In this document: positions 16,291-25,854 of the stretch, one piece after another
How the letters are laid out: every line of letters starts with the position of its first letter
How positions within the stretch are numbered: the first letter of the stretch is position 1
Assembly: GCF_014645735.1 (NCBI RefSeq)
Contig: NZ_BMMH01000006.1
Span: 310,001 to 374,000 of the forward strand
Reading direction: 5' to 3'
Source of the DNA: Nocardia jinanensis
Lineage (GTDB): Bacteria; Actinomycetota; Actinomycetes; Mycobacteriales; Mycobacteriaceae
Length of the DNA stretch: 64,000 nucleotides
Made by a program: the position numbers and the translations under genes
Notes under the pieces: model-generated
Told to the model about the DNA's origin: nothing
Databases searched by the model: none
The model's input: only the letters and a program-made list of their open reading frames with translations

Positions 16291-17045
16291 GCCATCGTCA
16301 GGCCGCCGCTGACTGACAGCGTCTGGCCTGTGACGTAGCCGGCCTCGTCCGAGGCGAAGAAGGCGACCGCTGCCGCGACATCGGCGGGTAGCGCGAGCCG
16401 CTTCATCGGTACCGACCGGGTCATCCCACCGATCACCTTGTCCGCGTCCTGGCCCGAACTGTCCGCGAACTTGCGCAGCGCGGGGGTGTCGGTCGGTCCG
16501 GGGCACACCGTGTTCACGGTGACGCCCTTGGTCGCGACCTCCCTGGCCAGGGTTTTGGTGAAGGCGATGATGCCGCCCTTGGCGCCGGAGTACACGGCTT
16601 CCAGCGAGGAGCCGACCCGGCCGGCGTCCGAGCCGATATTGATCACCCGGCCGTAGCCGCGCTCGATCATGCCGGGCACAACCGTGTGGTTGACCCGCAG
16701 CGCGCCCTTGAAGTTGATCTCGAGGATCTTGTCCCAGAACGCCTCGTCGGTATCGAGGAACTTCATGAAATCGTCCCAACCGGCGTTGTTGACGGCGACC
16801 TCGACAGGCCCGAGTTCGGCGGCGACCTGGTCCACGGCCGCCCGTACCGACGCGGTGTCGGTGACGTCGATGGGAATCGCGACGGCTTCCCCTCCGGCCG
16901 CGACGATCTCCTCGGCCGTCCGCTGCGCGACCTCGAGGTTGAGGTCGGCCACGGCTACCCGGAATCCGACAGCGGCCAGTTTGCGCGAGATTCCTTCGCC
17001 GATGCCCTGGGCACCGCCGGTGACAAGTGCGACTCGATTGCTCAT
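16287..17045 (-). CDS. badH: 2-hydroxycyclohexanecarboxyl-CoA dehydrogenase-like SDR (BadH-like)
   Basis: A classical SDR of 252 residues with TGGAQGIGEG at residue 9, NNAGWDDFMKF near residue 87, a Ser ... YSGAKGG active site, and a C-terminal GYVTGQTLSVSGGLTM. The unusual GWD.FM, INIGSDAGRVGSS and CPGPTDT segments match R. palustris BadH closely. BadH oxidises the 2-hydroxy ring acyl-CoA to the 2-keto form with NAD, the substrate of BadI. GGGA lies 8 bases before the ATG. It is followed by the ring hydrolase with GTGA overlap. Confidence 0.85.
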   Translation of the reverse strand: MSNRVALVTGGAQGIGEGISRKLAAVGFRVAVADLNLEVAQRTAEEIVAAGGEAVAIPIDVTDTASVRAAVDQVAAELGPVEVAVNNAGWDDFMKFLDTDEAFWDKILEINFKGALRVNHTVVPGMIERGYGRVINIGSDAGRVGSSLEAVYSGAKGGIIAFTKTLAREVATKGVTVNTVCPGPTDTPALRKFADSSGQDADKVIGGMTRSVPMKRLALPADVAAAVAFFASDEAGYVTGQTLSVSGGLTMA

Positions 17046-17115
17046 GATGCCGATCCCTTTCGATGATGTTCGGTCGGTCGGGCAGATGCCGGAGCATCTG
17101 CGAATTTCGGTAACC

Positions 17116-18345
17116 TCACGCTGCGGCACGGGCGGCACGGGACAATTCCTCGCGGAACTCCGGAGCCGCCACGGCGATGAGCCTGCGACGGCGTTCGGCC
17201 AGCGGTTGCCCGCGCAGATGGGCGATCCCGTGTTCGGTGACCACGCAGTCGACATCGGCGCGCGCGGTCGTGACAACACCCTCGTCGAGGCGGGCCTTGA
17301 TAGACGAGCGCCCGCGCACGGTCGATCGCAGCGCGACGATGGACCTCTTGCCGGTGAGGGCAGCGGCGCGGGCGAAATCGACCTGCCCACCCACCGCGCC
17401 GAGATAGGTGCCACGGCTCATCTCGGCGCCCACCTGCCCGGTCAAGTCGACCTCGATCGCGAAGTTGACCGCGACCAGTGACGACAGCTGCGACAGCACC
17501 TGCGGTGCGTGGGTGTAGCTCGTCGGCCGGAACAACACCGGCAGATCCGGAAGCCGGGAGTACAGCTCAGCAGAGCCCAAGGCGGTGCCCGCGACCGCGA
17601 GCCCGGCGTCGATCTGTTTACGGCCGCCGGTGACCACCCCTTTGTCGATGAGCGCCAGCACGCCGTCGGTGATCATGCCCGTATGGACGCCCAGCTCATG
17701 GTGCTCGGAGAGCGCGCCGTGGACGGCGGCGCCCAGCGATCCGATGCCGACCTGCACCGTGTCACCGTCGTCGATCAGTTCGGCGATATGACCGGCGATG
17801 ACCCGGTCGGCTTCACCAGCCGGGCGGCGGGTCTCCTCCTGCAGCGGCCGGTCGGTGGTGATGGTAGCCGCGAATCGGCTCATCGGGACCCGGGGCGAAC
17901 CGGGGAGCACCGGCATCTGCGCGTTGATCTCGGCGATCAGCACGGGGGTGTGCTCGAGGGCGTCGGCCATATAGTCGACGCCGATGCCCAGTGAACACAT
18001 TCCGCCGCGATCCGGCGGCGCGACCTGGAGCAGTCCCACATCGCTCGGCAGCCGGCGTTCGGCGAACATCCGGGGCAGTGCCGAATAGTGGCAGGGCACC
18101 ACCTCGAGCTGGTCGGTCGCACCCAGCTCGCGCAGTGCGCCGAGGCCACCGTAGGACACCATCGTATCGGCGGGCGAGATCGCCCCTGCCAGTTGGTCGT
18201 TCCAGCTCAGCCCGGTGAAAAGCCGTAGCGGTCCGAGATCGCCCGCCTGCGCGAGCAGCAGGTCGACCAGGGGGCGCGGTTCGGCGGCGGCCTGGCTCCA
18301 CCAGACCCCCGCGCTCGGGGGCAGCAGCGCACCGAAGTCGACCAT
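17116..18345 (-). CDS. Acetyl-CoA hydrolase/CoA-transferase family protein (4-hydroxybutyrate CoA-transferase-like)
   Basis: 409 residues of the class I CoA-transferase family. The C-terminal domain has TEHGIAHLRGQPLAERRRR, a strong family signature, and the centre has DGDTVQVGIGSLGAAV. It probably moves CoA between a short acid and a pathway acid, giving an ATP-free way to activate the ring acid or a chain product. The ATG at 18345 overlaps the thiolase stop by one base (TGATG). The N-terminal part (WWSQAAAEPRPLVDLLL) is normal for the family. Confidence 0.85.
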   Translation of the reverse strand: MVDFGALLPPSAGVWWSQAAAEPRPLVDLLLAQAGDLGPLRLFTGLSWNDQLAGAISPADTMVSYGGLGALRELGATDQLEVVPCHYSALPRMFAERRLPSDVGLLQVAPPDRGGMCSLGIGVDYMADALEHTPVLIAEINAQMPVLPGSPRVPMSRFAATITTDRPLQEETRRPAGEADRVIAGHIAELIDDGDTVQVGIGSLGAAVHGALSEHHELGVHTGMITDGVLALIDKGVVTGGRKQIDAGLAVAGTALGSAELYSRLPDLPVLFRPTSYTHAPQVLSQLSSLVAVNFAIEVDLTGQVGAEMSRGTYLGAVGGQVDFARAAALTGKRSIVALRSTVRGRSSIKARLDEGVVTTARADVDCVVTEHGIAHLRGQPLAERRRRLIAVAAPEFREELSRAARAAA

Positions 18346-19544
18346 CAATCCACCCGCTCGAGCAGCGTGCCGGTGCCCAGCCCGCCGCCACAGCACATGG
18401 TGACCAGGCCCAGCTCGCTGTCGCGGCGTTCCATCTCGTTCAGAATCGTCGCGATCAGCCGGGCGCCGGTGGCGCCCACGGCGTGCCCCAGCGCGATGGC
18501 TCCGCCGTTGACGTTGACCCGGGTCTCATCCGGTTTCAGCTCCCGCTGCCAGGCCAGCACCACCGAGGAAAAGGCTTCGTTCACCTCGAACAGGTCGAGA
18601 TCGTCCACAGTGAGCCCGTTGCGGTCCAGCAGTTTGCGCGTCGCCGGGATGGGCCCGGTGAGCATGATGATCGGGTCGACGCCGACGGTGGTCTGGTCGG
18701 CGATGCGGGCGCGCACCCGCAGCCCGTGCTGTTCGGCGGCCTCCCGCGTGCAGAGCACTACCGCGGCGGCACTGTCGCAGATAGGGCTGGAGGTCCCTGC
18801 GGTGATCCGGCCGTTTTCCGGGCGGAACACCGGTGCGAGCTCGCCCAGAGTGTCCAGCGAGGTGCCGGGCCGGATCGTCTGATCGCCGACGCGGACCTCG
18901 CCGTCCAATTCCATCCGCACCATCTCGTCCTCGAACCGGCCCGCGGCAACCGCCTCGGCAGCCAGGCTGTGGGAGCGCACGGCGAACTCGTCCATCTCGG
19001 TGCGCGAGATACCCCACTGGTCGGCGATCAGCTCGGCGCTCTCGCCCTGGGTGACGAAGTCGTAGCGGTCCCACATCTCGGCCGGCCAGGGCTCGCCGTA
19101 CAGCTTGCTGATCTCGGCCGGGGAATTCATCGGCACATGCCCCATATGCTCGACACCGCCGGCGATCACGATGTCGTGCACACCCGAGGAGACCAGTGCC
19201 GCGGCGAAGTTCACCGCGGTCTGCGCCGACCCGCAGCGCCGATCCAGCGTCGTCGCGGGTACTTCCGCCGGGTAGCCCGCCTGCAACCACGCATTGCGCG
19301 CGATATTGCGGGACTGCTCGCCGAACGGTGCGGTGCACCCGATGACCAGATCCTCGACCCGGGCCGGGTCGAGGCCGGTGCGAGCAATGAGATCGCGGTA
19401 GCAGGCGGCCAGCATGGCGTTGGGATGGGTATCGCGGAACCATCCTTTTTCCCGGTGGGACTTGCCGATCGGCGTGCGGACCGACTCGGCGATCACCACC
19501 TCGCGGCCGGCGTTGACGAAGGGCCCGGAGATTCGACGACTCAT
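18345..19544 (-). CDS. Acetyl-CoA acyltransferase (thiolase)
   Basis: A 399-residue type II thiolase. The acyl-accepting Cys is in DRRCGSAQTA near residue 105. The acid-base pair is in NVNGGAIALGHAVGATGARL (His) and in TMCCGGGLGTGT (Cys). It should cleave beta-ketoacyl-CoAs from the opened ring. The operon neighbours (SDR before, CoA-transferase after) fit a beta-oxidation module. It overlaps the next gene by one base. Confidence 0.93.
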   Translation of the reverse strand: MSRRISGPFVNAGREVVIAESVRTPIGKSHREKGWFRDTHPNAMLAACYRDLIARTGLDPARVEDLVIGCTAPFGEQSRNIARNAWLQAGYPAEVPATTLDRRCGSAQTAVNFAAALVSSGVHDIVIAGGVEHMGHVPMNSPAEISKLYGEPWPAEMWDRYDFVTQGESAELIADQWGISRTEMDEFAVRSHSLAAEAVAAGRFEDEMVRMELDGEVRVGDQTIRPGTSLDTLGELAPVFRPENGRITAGTSSPICDSAAAVVLCTREAAEQHGLRVRARIADQTTVGVDPIIMLTGPIPATRKLLDRNGLTVDDLDLFEVNEAFSSVVLAWQRELKPDETRVNVNGGAIALGHAVGATGARLIATILNEMERRDSELGLVTMCCGGGLGTGTLLERVD

Positions 19545-19545
19545 A

Positions 19546-20328
19546 TCAGATCACCGTCCCACCGTCGACCGGCAGCACTTGTCCGGTGATGTAGGCTGCG
19601 GCACCCGAGGCCAAGAACACGAACGACGGCGCGATCTCGTCGGGATAGGCCCAGCGGCCCAGCGGGATTCGCGCGAGTGTTTTGGCGGCGAGCTTTTCGT
19701 TGCCGCGGATGTTCTCGGTCATCGCCGTGGCGGCCAGCGGTGCGATCGCGTTCACGGTGATCGCCCGGCGGGCCAGTTCGCGGGCCAGCGATTTGGTGAG
19801 CCCGATGATCGCGGCCTTGGCGGCGCCGTAGTTGGCCTGACCGATGGTCCCGGTCAGCCCGGCGGCGGACGTGACGTTGATGATGCGGCCGGTGCCGTCG
19901 TCGGGCAGATGGTCGAGCGCAGCCTGGCTGCAGTGGTAGCTGCCCATCAGGTGCGTATCGAGGACCTTGCGGAACTTCACCTCGTCCAGCTGCGGGAACA
20001 TCGCCGGGGCGATCACTCCGGCATTGTTCACCAGGATGTGCAGTGTTCCGTCGCCCAACCGGGCGGCAGCCGCGGCAGCGTCGCGGGCGTTGCCGGGATC
20101 ACAGACGTCCAGCGCGAACGGCTCGGCGGTCCCGCCCGCGGCGGTGATACCCGCGGCCACCGCGGCAGCAGCGTCCTTGTCGATATCGGTCACGAGCACC
20201 GCGGCACCCGCCGCGGCGAAGGCCGCGGCGACGGCGGCGCCGACTCCGCCGCCCGCACCGGTCACCAGCGCGGTCCGGCCGTCCAGGGCGAACGCCCGGA
20301 TTCCGGCGGGTTCTGATTTTTCGGTCAT
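19546..20328 (-). CDS. SDR family oxidoreductase, 3-hydroxyacyl-CoA dehydrogenase-like
   Basis: 260 residues, classical SDR: TGAGGGVGAA near residue 23, NNAGVI, Ser-x12-YGAAKAA active site, and GQVLPVDGG at the end. It lies between an acyl-CoA dehydrogenase and a thiolase in the operon, so the most likely step is NAD(P)-linked oxidation of a 3-hydroxyacyl-CoA. FabG-type reductases look alike, and the sequence alone cannot exclude reduction. The ATG overlaps the preceding stop by one base. Confidence 0.85.
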   Translation of the reverse strand: MTEKSEPAGIRAFALDGRTALVTGAGGGVGAAVAAAFAAAGAAVLVTDIDKDAAAAVAAGITAAGGTAEPFALDVCDPGNARDAAAAAARLGDGTLHILVNNAGVIAPAMFPQLDEVKFRKVLDTHLMGSYHCSQAALDHLPDDGTGRIINVTSAAGLTGTIGQANYGAAKAAIIGLTKSLARELARRAITVNAIAPLAATAMTENIRGNEKLAAKTLARIPLGRWAYPDEIAPSFVFLASGAAAYITGQVLPVDGGTVI

Positions 20329-21494
20329 CAGTAGCTCCTGGGGAGGCCGAGGACGTGGGAGCCGAGGAAGTTCAAGACCATTTCCTGGCTGATCGGTGCG
20401 ATCCGGGTCAGGCGGGCTTCACGGAAGTAGCGGGAGACGTTGTACTCCTCGGAGTAGCCCATCCCACCGTGGGTCTGCAGGGCACGGTCGGCGGCCTCGA
20501 AACCGGCGTCGGCGCACAGGTACTTCGCGGTGTTCGCCTCCCGTGCGCAGGGTAGGCCGTTGTCGTAGAGCCAGGTCGCCTTCCGCAACATGAGCTCGGC
20601 CGCGTCGAGACGGGCCAGCGAGTCCGCGAGCGGGAACTGGATGCCCTGATTCTTGCCGATGGGACGCCCGAAGACCTCGCGATCATTGCCGTAGCGCACC
20701 CCGGCGCGCAACGCGGCGCGGCCGATACCCAGCGCCTCGGCGGCGACCAGCATCCGTTCGGGATTGAGTCCGTCGAGAATATAGGTGAAACCCTTGCCCT
20801 CTTCGCCGACTCGATCCTCTACCGGGATCTCCAGGTTGTCGATGAACAGCTCATTGGAGGTCACCGCGTTACGTCCCATCTTCTCGATGGGCCGGATCTC
20901 GACTTTGCTGCGGTCGAGGTCGGTGAGGAACAGGGTCATCCCATCGGTCTTGCGCGGGGACTCGTCGAATTTCTGGGTGCGGGTCAGCAGCAGGATCTTC
21001 TCCGACTCCTGCGCCTTGGAGATCCAGACTTTGCGTCCGTTGACCACGTAGGTGTCGCCCTCGCGGCGAGCGAAGGTGGTGATCCGGGTGGTGTCCAGCC
21101 CCGCGCCGGGTTCGGTGACGCCGAAACAGACATGCAGATCGCCGTTGACGATGCGCGGCAGGGTGCGCTGCTTGAGTTCCTCGCTGCCGTGCACGATGAC
21201 CGGATGCATGCCGAAGATCGACAGATGCATGGAGCTGGCGCCGTTCATACCTGCGCCGGAGGCGGCGACCTGCTCGAGCAGGATCGAGGCTTCGGTGATG
21301 CCGTAGCCGTGGCCGCCGTACTCCTCGGGGGTGGTGATGCCCAGCCAGCCACCCGCGGCGAACGCGTTGTAGAACTCTGTCGGGAACTCGTGCGCGGCGT
21401 CCTTCTCGGCCCAGTACCGGTCGTCGAACTTCGCCGCCAGTTCGGCGACCGTGTCACGGATCGTGACCTGGTCCTCTGTCAGTTCGAAATCCAC
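20328..21494 (-). CDS. Acyl-CoA dehydrogenase, first gene of the badH/ring-hydrolase operon
   Basis: 388 residues with VTEPGAGLDTTRITT (substrate/FAD loop), KVWISKA, LQTHGGMGYSEEYNV and a C-terminal ARLTRIAPISQEMVLNFLG. That last form is typical of the FadE subgroup in which the usual 'Y.GT.EIQ' base segment is replaced by 'R.API..EM'. The GTG start has GGAG 8 bases upstream. It leads a seven-gene operon down to 14379, and operator 21532-21546 lies 37 bp before it. It could be the AliB-like ring dehydrogenase or act on the opened chain. Confidence 0.9.
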   Translation of the reverse strand: MDFELTEDQVTIRDTVAELAAKFDDRYWAEKDAAHEFPTEFYNAFAAGGWLGITTPEEYGGHGYGITEASILLEQVAASGAGMNGASSMHLSIFGMHPVIVHGSEELKQRTLPRIVNGDLHVCFGVTEPGAGLDTTRITTFARREGDTYVVNGRKVWISKAQESEKILLLTRTQKFDESPRKTDGMTLFLTDLDRSKVEIRPIEKMGRNAVTSNELFIDNLEIPVEDRVGEEGKGFTYILDGLNPERMLVAAEALGIGRAALRAGVRYGNDREVFGRPIGKNQGIQFPLADSLARLDAAELMLRKATWLYDNGLPCAREANTAKYLCADAGFEAADRALQTHGGMGYSEEYNVSRYFREARLTRIAPISQEMVLNFLGSHVLGLPRSY

Positions 21495-21531
21495 CTGACG
21501 CTCTCCATCTCTTCGATGCGGTAACTATAAC

Positions 21532-21546
21532 AATGGACTGACCAAA
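21532..21546. promoter_or_regulatory. Candidate GntR/FadR-type operator 5 (badH operon promoter)
   Basis: AATGGA-CTG-ACCAAA, in the 63-bp gap between two acyl-CoA dehydrogenase genes on the minus strand. It marks an internal promoter, so the seven genes from 21494 down to 14379 form their own unit. Confidence 0.65.
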
Positions 21547-21557
21547 AGAAAAAACTG

Positions 21558-22622
21558 TCAAACCGCCGCAACCGGGGTGGTGAGTAGATCCGCGGCTATC
21601 CGCTCGTTCCACGCGCCCGGCGCTCCGAAGAGGGCCCTGTCCAGCTTCGCGCGCTTGTAGAACAGGTGCAGGTCGTGCTCCCACGTATAGCCGATCGCAC
21701 CGTGCACGGTCAGTGCCGAATCAGCGAGCTCGGCCACCGGCCCGGTCACCTGAGCCTTGGCCACGGCCGCGATGGTCGCCGCCTCGTCGTGCTCGAAGTC
21801 GACCGCGGCCGCGGCGTACAACGCCGTGGAGTAGGAAGCCTCGACGGTGACCAGCATCCGCGCCGCTGCGTGCTTGACGGCCTGAAAGGCGCCGATGAAC
21901 TGCCCGAACTGCTTGCGCTGCTTGCTGTATCCGACCGCGAGGTCGAGCATGCGCTCGGCGCTGCCCAACGCGTCCGCGGCAACCAGCACCGCCGCCACCG
22001 TGGCGACACGAGACAGCGCGTCACTTCCCGGCGCGATCTCGGCTACGCGGGCGTCGGTGAACTCGACGGTGGCCGCGGAGCGCCCGCGATCGAGCAGATT
22101 CTCGGGGGTGATCACCGCCTCCGAGGCACGCACCCTGGCGATACCGCGCCCGTCGGGGCCGTCGACCGGTACGAGCAGGACCGTGGCATCGGCTGCCCCG
22201 ATGACATGCGGTACGACGCCGCTCAGCCGTGCGCCGTCGGTGGGCAGAAACGTCGAACCCGGCACTCGATCGCCCCGGGTCGCGACAGCGAAGCGCTGAT
22301 CACCGGCCAGTTGGGCAGCCAGATCCCCCTCGCTCAGCAGTGGTGCGGCCAGCGCGGCGGCCAGCCAGGACGAATCGGGGGCCGCGGCGCGGCCGAACTC
22401 GCGCGCGGCCAGCGCCAGCTCCAGCACGCCGCCGCCCTCACCACCGGCTTCCTCCGGGTATCCGACACCCCACCAGCCCTCCCCGATCAAAGCAGTGGTG
22501 AACTTGTCGGCCGCGCCGGATGTTCGCAATTCGCGCACGACCTCGACCGGGAACTTCGCCCCGAGCCACTCGCGTAGCGACGAGGCGAACAGTTCTTGTT
22601 CCTCCGATAATTCCCAGTGCAT
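21558..22622 (-). CDS. Acyl-CoA dehydrogenase-like protein (FadE, smaller partner type)
   Basis: 354 residues of acyl-CoA dehydrogenase fold, shorter and more divergent than its neighbours. It lacks the SEPGAGSD loop but keeps SKQRKQFGQFIGAFQAVKH and ALTVHGAIGYTWEHDLHLF. This form is common for one half of the alpha2beta2 heteromeric dehydrogenases of actinobacterial steroid side-chain breakdown, where two different FadE genes lie together. Its likely partner is the FadE at 24602-25789 in the same operon. Alone it may not be active. Confidence 0.82.
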   Translation of the reverse strand: MHWELSEEQELFASSLREWLGAKFPVEVVRELRTSGAADKFTTALIGEGWWGVGYPEEAGGEGGGVLELALAAREFGRAAAPDSSWLAAALAAPLLSEGDLAAQLAGDQRFAVATRGDRVPGSTFLPTDGARLSGVVPHVIGAADATVLLVPVDGPDGRGIARVRASEAVITPENLLDRGRSAATVEFTDARVAEIAPGSDALSRVATVAAVLVAADALGSAERMLDLAVGYSKQRKQFGQFIGAFQAVKHAAARMLVTVEASYSTALYAAAAVDFEHDEAATIAAVAKAQVTGPVAELADSALTVHGAIGYTWEHDLHLFYKRAKLDRALFGAPGAWNERIAADLLTTPVAAV

Positions 22623-22631
22623 TCTCGCTCC

Positions 22632-24587
22632 TCAGCTCGCCGCCGTGCCGTGCACAACATCTCGGATGGTCTGGACGGCCTCCGGATTCTCCGCACTCGA
22701 CAGATCGCCCGGGTCGGTGCCGATGGCGGCGGCCCGTACCGCTCGCCGCAGGATCTTCGCCGACCGAGTCTTGGGCAGCGCTTGCACCGGCCAGACTTCG
22801 GCGGGGGCGAACGGCTTCCCGACTCCGGTCGCCACCATCCGGCGCAGCTCGTCGGACACGCCCGCGGTCTCGGCACCCGCGCGGGGCACCCAGAAAACCC
22901 ACACCGTCTCACCCTTTTTCGGGTCGGGCACGCCGACCGCGGCGGCTTCGGCTACCGCCGGATGGGTCGTGAGCACCGACTCCACTTCCGCGGGCGCCAG
23001 TCGCTTACCGGCGATATTCATCACGTCGTCGGACCGTCCGAGGATGTACCATTGCCCGTCGCCGTCGACCAGGGCGAAATCGCCGTGACACCAGAGACCG
23101 TCGAAGGTGGACCAGTAGGACTCGAGGTAGCGCTCGCGATCCCGCCATACCCCGCGAGTCATCGCCGGCCACGGCTGGCGGCAGACCAGTTCGCCTATCG
23201 CACCACGTATCGGTGCGCCGGTATCGTCGACGACGTCGACGTCCATTCCGAGCGACGGACCTCCCAGCGAGCAGCTCGGGATGGGCTCCACCGGGTACGG
23301 CGCCAGGAAGGAGCCACCGACCTCGGTCCCACCGGAGAAGTTGATGACCGGCACCCGGCCACTGAAAACATCGCGTGCCAGCCAGTCGTAGGAGACGGGA
23401 TCCCACGGCTCTCCAGTGGAGCCCAGCACCCGGACCGAGGAGAGATCTCGCGTCGCAATCTCATCGAGCGGGGTTGCCTTGAGCGCCCGGACCAAGGTCG
23501 GCGAGACACCGAGCATGGTGATCTTGTGCCGCTGCACCAGGTCCCACAATCGGTTGGCGTCGGGCACATCCGGTGAACCTTCGTAGAGTGCCAGGGTCGC
23601 CCCGTTGGCATGCGTACCGAATGCCGCGAGCGGGCCCATGACCCAGCCCATATCGGTGATCCAGCAGAAGGTGTCACCGCGAGAGATATCGAAGGAATAC
23701 GCCACCTCGGTAGCGACCTTGACGGTGAACCCGGCGTGCGTGTGCACGGCCCCCTTGGGCTTGCCGGTCGTCCCGGAGGTGTAGCCGAGCATGAGTGTCT
23801 GCATGGCCGGTAAGGGCCGGAACTCGTACGGATCCCGATCGCAGCCCACCAGCGCATCCCAAGCCGTCACCGTGACGTTGACTCCGCTGAGCTCTTCTAT
23901 ACCCTCGCCGATGTTGTCGACTGTGACGACCGTGCGCACCGACGGGCACCGCGGCAGCGCCGTGGCGAGCTCCCCCGCCATCGGTACCGTGCGGCCCCGG
24001 CGGATCGTGCCGTCGGCGACCACGACTGCCTTCACGTCCGCATCGGCGAGGCGGGCAGCTATGGCAGGGGCGGCGAACCCGGAGAACAGCGGCACCAGGA
24101 TCGCGCCGAGGCCGACCGCTGCATAGCAGGCCACCACAGCTTCCGGGATCATCGGCAAGTAGATCGCGACAGCGTCGCCTTCGCCGATTCCGAGCTCGGT
24201 CAAGCCTGCGGCGACTCGGCCCACTTGATCGGCCAATTCGCCATAGGTGAGGGTCCGGACTGTGCCGTCCTCGGCCTCGTGGACGATCGCCGGCCGGTCC
24301 GCGTCGTCGGCGAGCCAGCGGGTGAGGCAGGCATCCACGGCGTTGAAGGCGCCGCCGACGAACCACTCCGGAAACTCGATTCCCGCAGTCAGGTCGAGGA
24401 CCTGCTCGTACGGCGTCGCGAACGGGATCCCCAGGTCTTCGACAGCCGCGTTCCAGTACCAGGAGACGTCGGCAGTCGAGCGTCGGCGCAGTTCCTCGAT
24501 CGAGTCGATACCGTGTCTACGAGCCAGCCGCATCACGTTCGCTTCCGCGATCCGCTCCGCAGTTGGATTCCAGACATAGGTGCTCAT
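22632..24587 (-). CDS. AMP-forming acyl-CoA synthetase, acetyl/propionyl-CoA synthetase-like
   Basis: 651 residues with an ACAS-type N-terminal domain, the phosphate-binding loop YTSGTTGKPKGAVHTHAG near residue 263, and a C-terminal PKTRSAKILRR with the catalytic Lys. It should activate a carboxylic acid to its CoA ester via an acyl-AMP. Length and N-terminal domain are nearer to short-chain synthetases than to the AliA-like ligase at 28531. I chose the ATG at 24587 because the acetyl-CoA synthetase-like N-terminus begins there (YVWNPTAERIAEAN) and GGGTGG lies just upstream. It sits between two FadE genes in one operon. Confidence 0.87.
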   Translation of the reverse strand: MSTYVWNPTAERIAEANVMRLARRHGIDSIEELRRRSTADVSWYWNAAVEDLGIPFATPYEQVLDLTAGIEFPEWFVGGAFNAVDACLTRWLADDADRPAIVHEAEDGTVRTLTYGELADQVGRVAAGLTELGIGEGDAVAIYLPMIPEAVVACYAAVGLGAILVPLFSGFAAPAIAARLADADVKAVVVADGTIRRGRTVPMAGELATALPRCPSVRTVVTVDNIGEGIEELSGVNVTVTAWDALVGCDRDPYEFRPLPAMQTLMLGYTSGTTGKPKGAVHTHAGFTVKVATEVAYSFDISRGDTFCWITDMGWVMGPLAAFGTHANGATLALYEGSPDVPDANRLWDLVQRHKITMLGVSPTLVRALKATPLDEIATRDLSSVRVLGSTGEPWDPVSYDWLARDVFSGRVPVINFSGGTEVGGSFLAPYPVEPIPSCSLGGPSLGMDVDVVDDTGAPIRGAIGELVCRQPWPAMTRGVWRDRERYLESYWSTFDGLWCHGDFALVDGDGQWYILGRSDDVMNIAGKRLAPAEVESVLTTHPAVAEAAAVGVPDPKKGETVWVFWVPRAGAETAGVSDELRRMVATGVGKPFAPAEVWPVQALPKTRSAKILRRAVRAAAIGTDPGDLSSAENPEAVQTIRDVVHGTAAS

Positions 24588-24601
24588 CACGCCACCCTTT
24601 C

Positions 24602-25789
24602 TCAGCTCCGGGGCATTCCGAGCACGCGCTCGGCAGCGATATTGCGTTGAATGAAGGTCGAGCCGCCGGCGATGGCGGTGCCGCGCGCCTGGTAGGCCAG
24701 CCGCAGCCACCGCTGCTGGTCGGCGTCGGCACTCTCGCCGTTCTCCGCGAGGCCGAACTGTCCGCCGAATTCACCGAGTTCCAACCCGAAGTCTGCGATC
24801 TCCTCGACCAGCGGGCAGAAATAGAGCTTGCCGATGGAGGTGACCGGACCCGGAGGTTCGCCCGACGCAGCGCCGGTGACCACCCGTTGTCCGATCAGAT
24901 AGTGCGTGAGCGCCCTGCCGTACAGATCGGCGATCCGCTGACGGATCTCGGGATTCGCGGCCAACGGACGGCCCTCGTCGTCGCGGCCGCGCTCGATCTG
25001 CGCGATCAGATCACCCACCGCGCGGGTGGTGTTCACGCGACCGGTCGCGATCCCGACTCGCTCGAAGGCCAGCGTGCCCATAGCGACCTGCCAGCCGCCG
25101 TCCACTTCGCCGACGACCGCCGAATCGGGGACGAAGACGTCGTCGAGGAAAACCTCGTTGAACTCGGCTTCGCCGAGCATATGGGCCAGCGGCCGCACCG
25201 AGATGCCCGGTGCGGACATGGGCAGCAGGAAGTAGGTGATACCCCGGTGCCGCTCACCGCCGCCGGTCCGTGCGAGCAGGATGGCGTTATCGGCGATCTG
25301 CGCGCGCGAGGTCCAGATCTTCTGACCCTGAATCCGCCACCCGCCGTCCACCTTGCTCGCCTTCGTGCGCAGCGAGGCCAGGTCCGAACCGGATTCCGGC
25401 TCGGAGAACAGCTGGCACCAGATCTCGGCGCCCGCGAGGATCGGCTGCAGGTAGCGCTGCTTCTGCTCGTCGCTGCCGAACGCCACGATGGTGGGGCCGG
25501 CGAAGTCCTCGCCGATGATGTTCAGTCGCTCCGGGGCGCCGGCCCGATCCATCTCCTCGGTGAAGACGGCTTTGATCTTGGCGTCGGCCCCCGCACCGCC
25601 GTACTCGACAGGCCACGACAGCCCGGCCAATCCGGCGTCGAACAGCTTGCGCTGCCAGGTTTCCCAGTACGCGCGCTTGTCCTCCAGCAGCGCCGGTTCC
25701 GCTCCCGGCAGCGCGGGCAGCGTCTCGGCCAGCCACACGCGCACGCGCGCCCGGAACCGCTCTTCCTCCGGCGAATCGCTCAGGTCCAT
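24602..25789 (-). CDS. Acyl-CoA dehydrogenase (FadE)
   Basis: 395 residues with SEPESGSDLASL (catalytic loop), KIWTSRAQ, FERVGIATGRVN and a C-terminal GGSTFIQRNIAAERVLGMPR. The last segment follows the actinobacterial FadE form that pairs with a smaller FadE such as the one at 21558. The ATG at 25789 is backed by GGAGGT 5 bases upstream; a longer frame to 25816 is less likely. It leads the three-gene operon FadE / ligase / FadE and shares operator 25824-25838 with the divergent MaoC pair. Confidence 0.9.
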   Translation of the reverse strand: MDLSDSPEEERFRARVRVWLAETLPALPGAEPALLEDKRAYWETWQRKLFDAGLAGLSWPVEYGGAGADAKIKAVFTEEMDRAGAPERLNIIGEDFAGPTIVAFGSDEQKQRYLQPILAGAEIWCQLFSEPESGSDLASLRTKASKVDGGWRIQGQKIWTSRAQIADNAILLARTGGGERHRGITYFLLPMSAPGISVRPLAHMLGEAEFNEVFLDDVFVPDSAVVGEVDGGWQVAMGTLAFERVGIATGRVNTTRAVGDLIAQIERGRDDEGRPLAANPEIRQRIADLYGRALTHYLIGQRVVTGAASGEPPGPVTSIGKLYFCPLVEEIADFGLELGEFGGQFGLAENGESADADQQRWLRLAYQARGTAIAGGSTFIQRNIAAERVLGMPRS

Positions 25790-25823
25790 CTGCACCTCCA
25801 CATCGTTACGGACCAACGTTACA

Positions 25824-25838
25824 ATAGGTCAGACCAAA
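25824..25838. promoter_or_regulatory. Candidate GntR/FadR-type operator 6 (divergent FadE / MaoC promoter)
   Basis: ATAGGT-CAG-ACCAAA, centred in the 65-bp gap between the divergent FadE operon (-) and the two-gene MaoC operon (+). One site could control both. Confidence 0.7.
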
Positions 25839-25854
25839 TGACTAGGAGGTACCG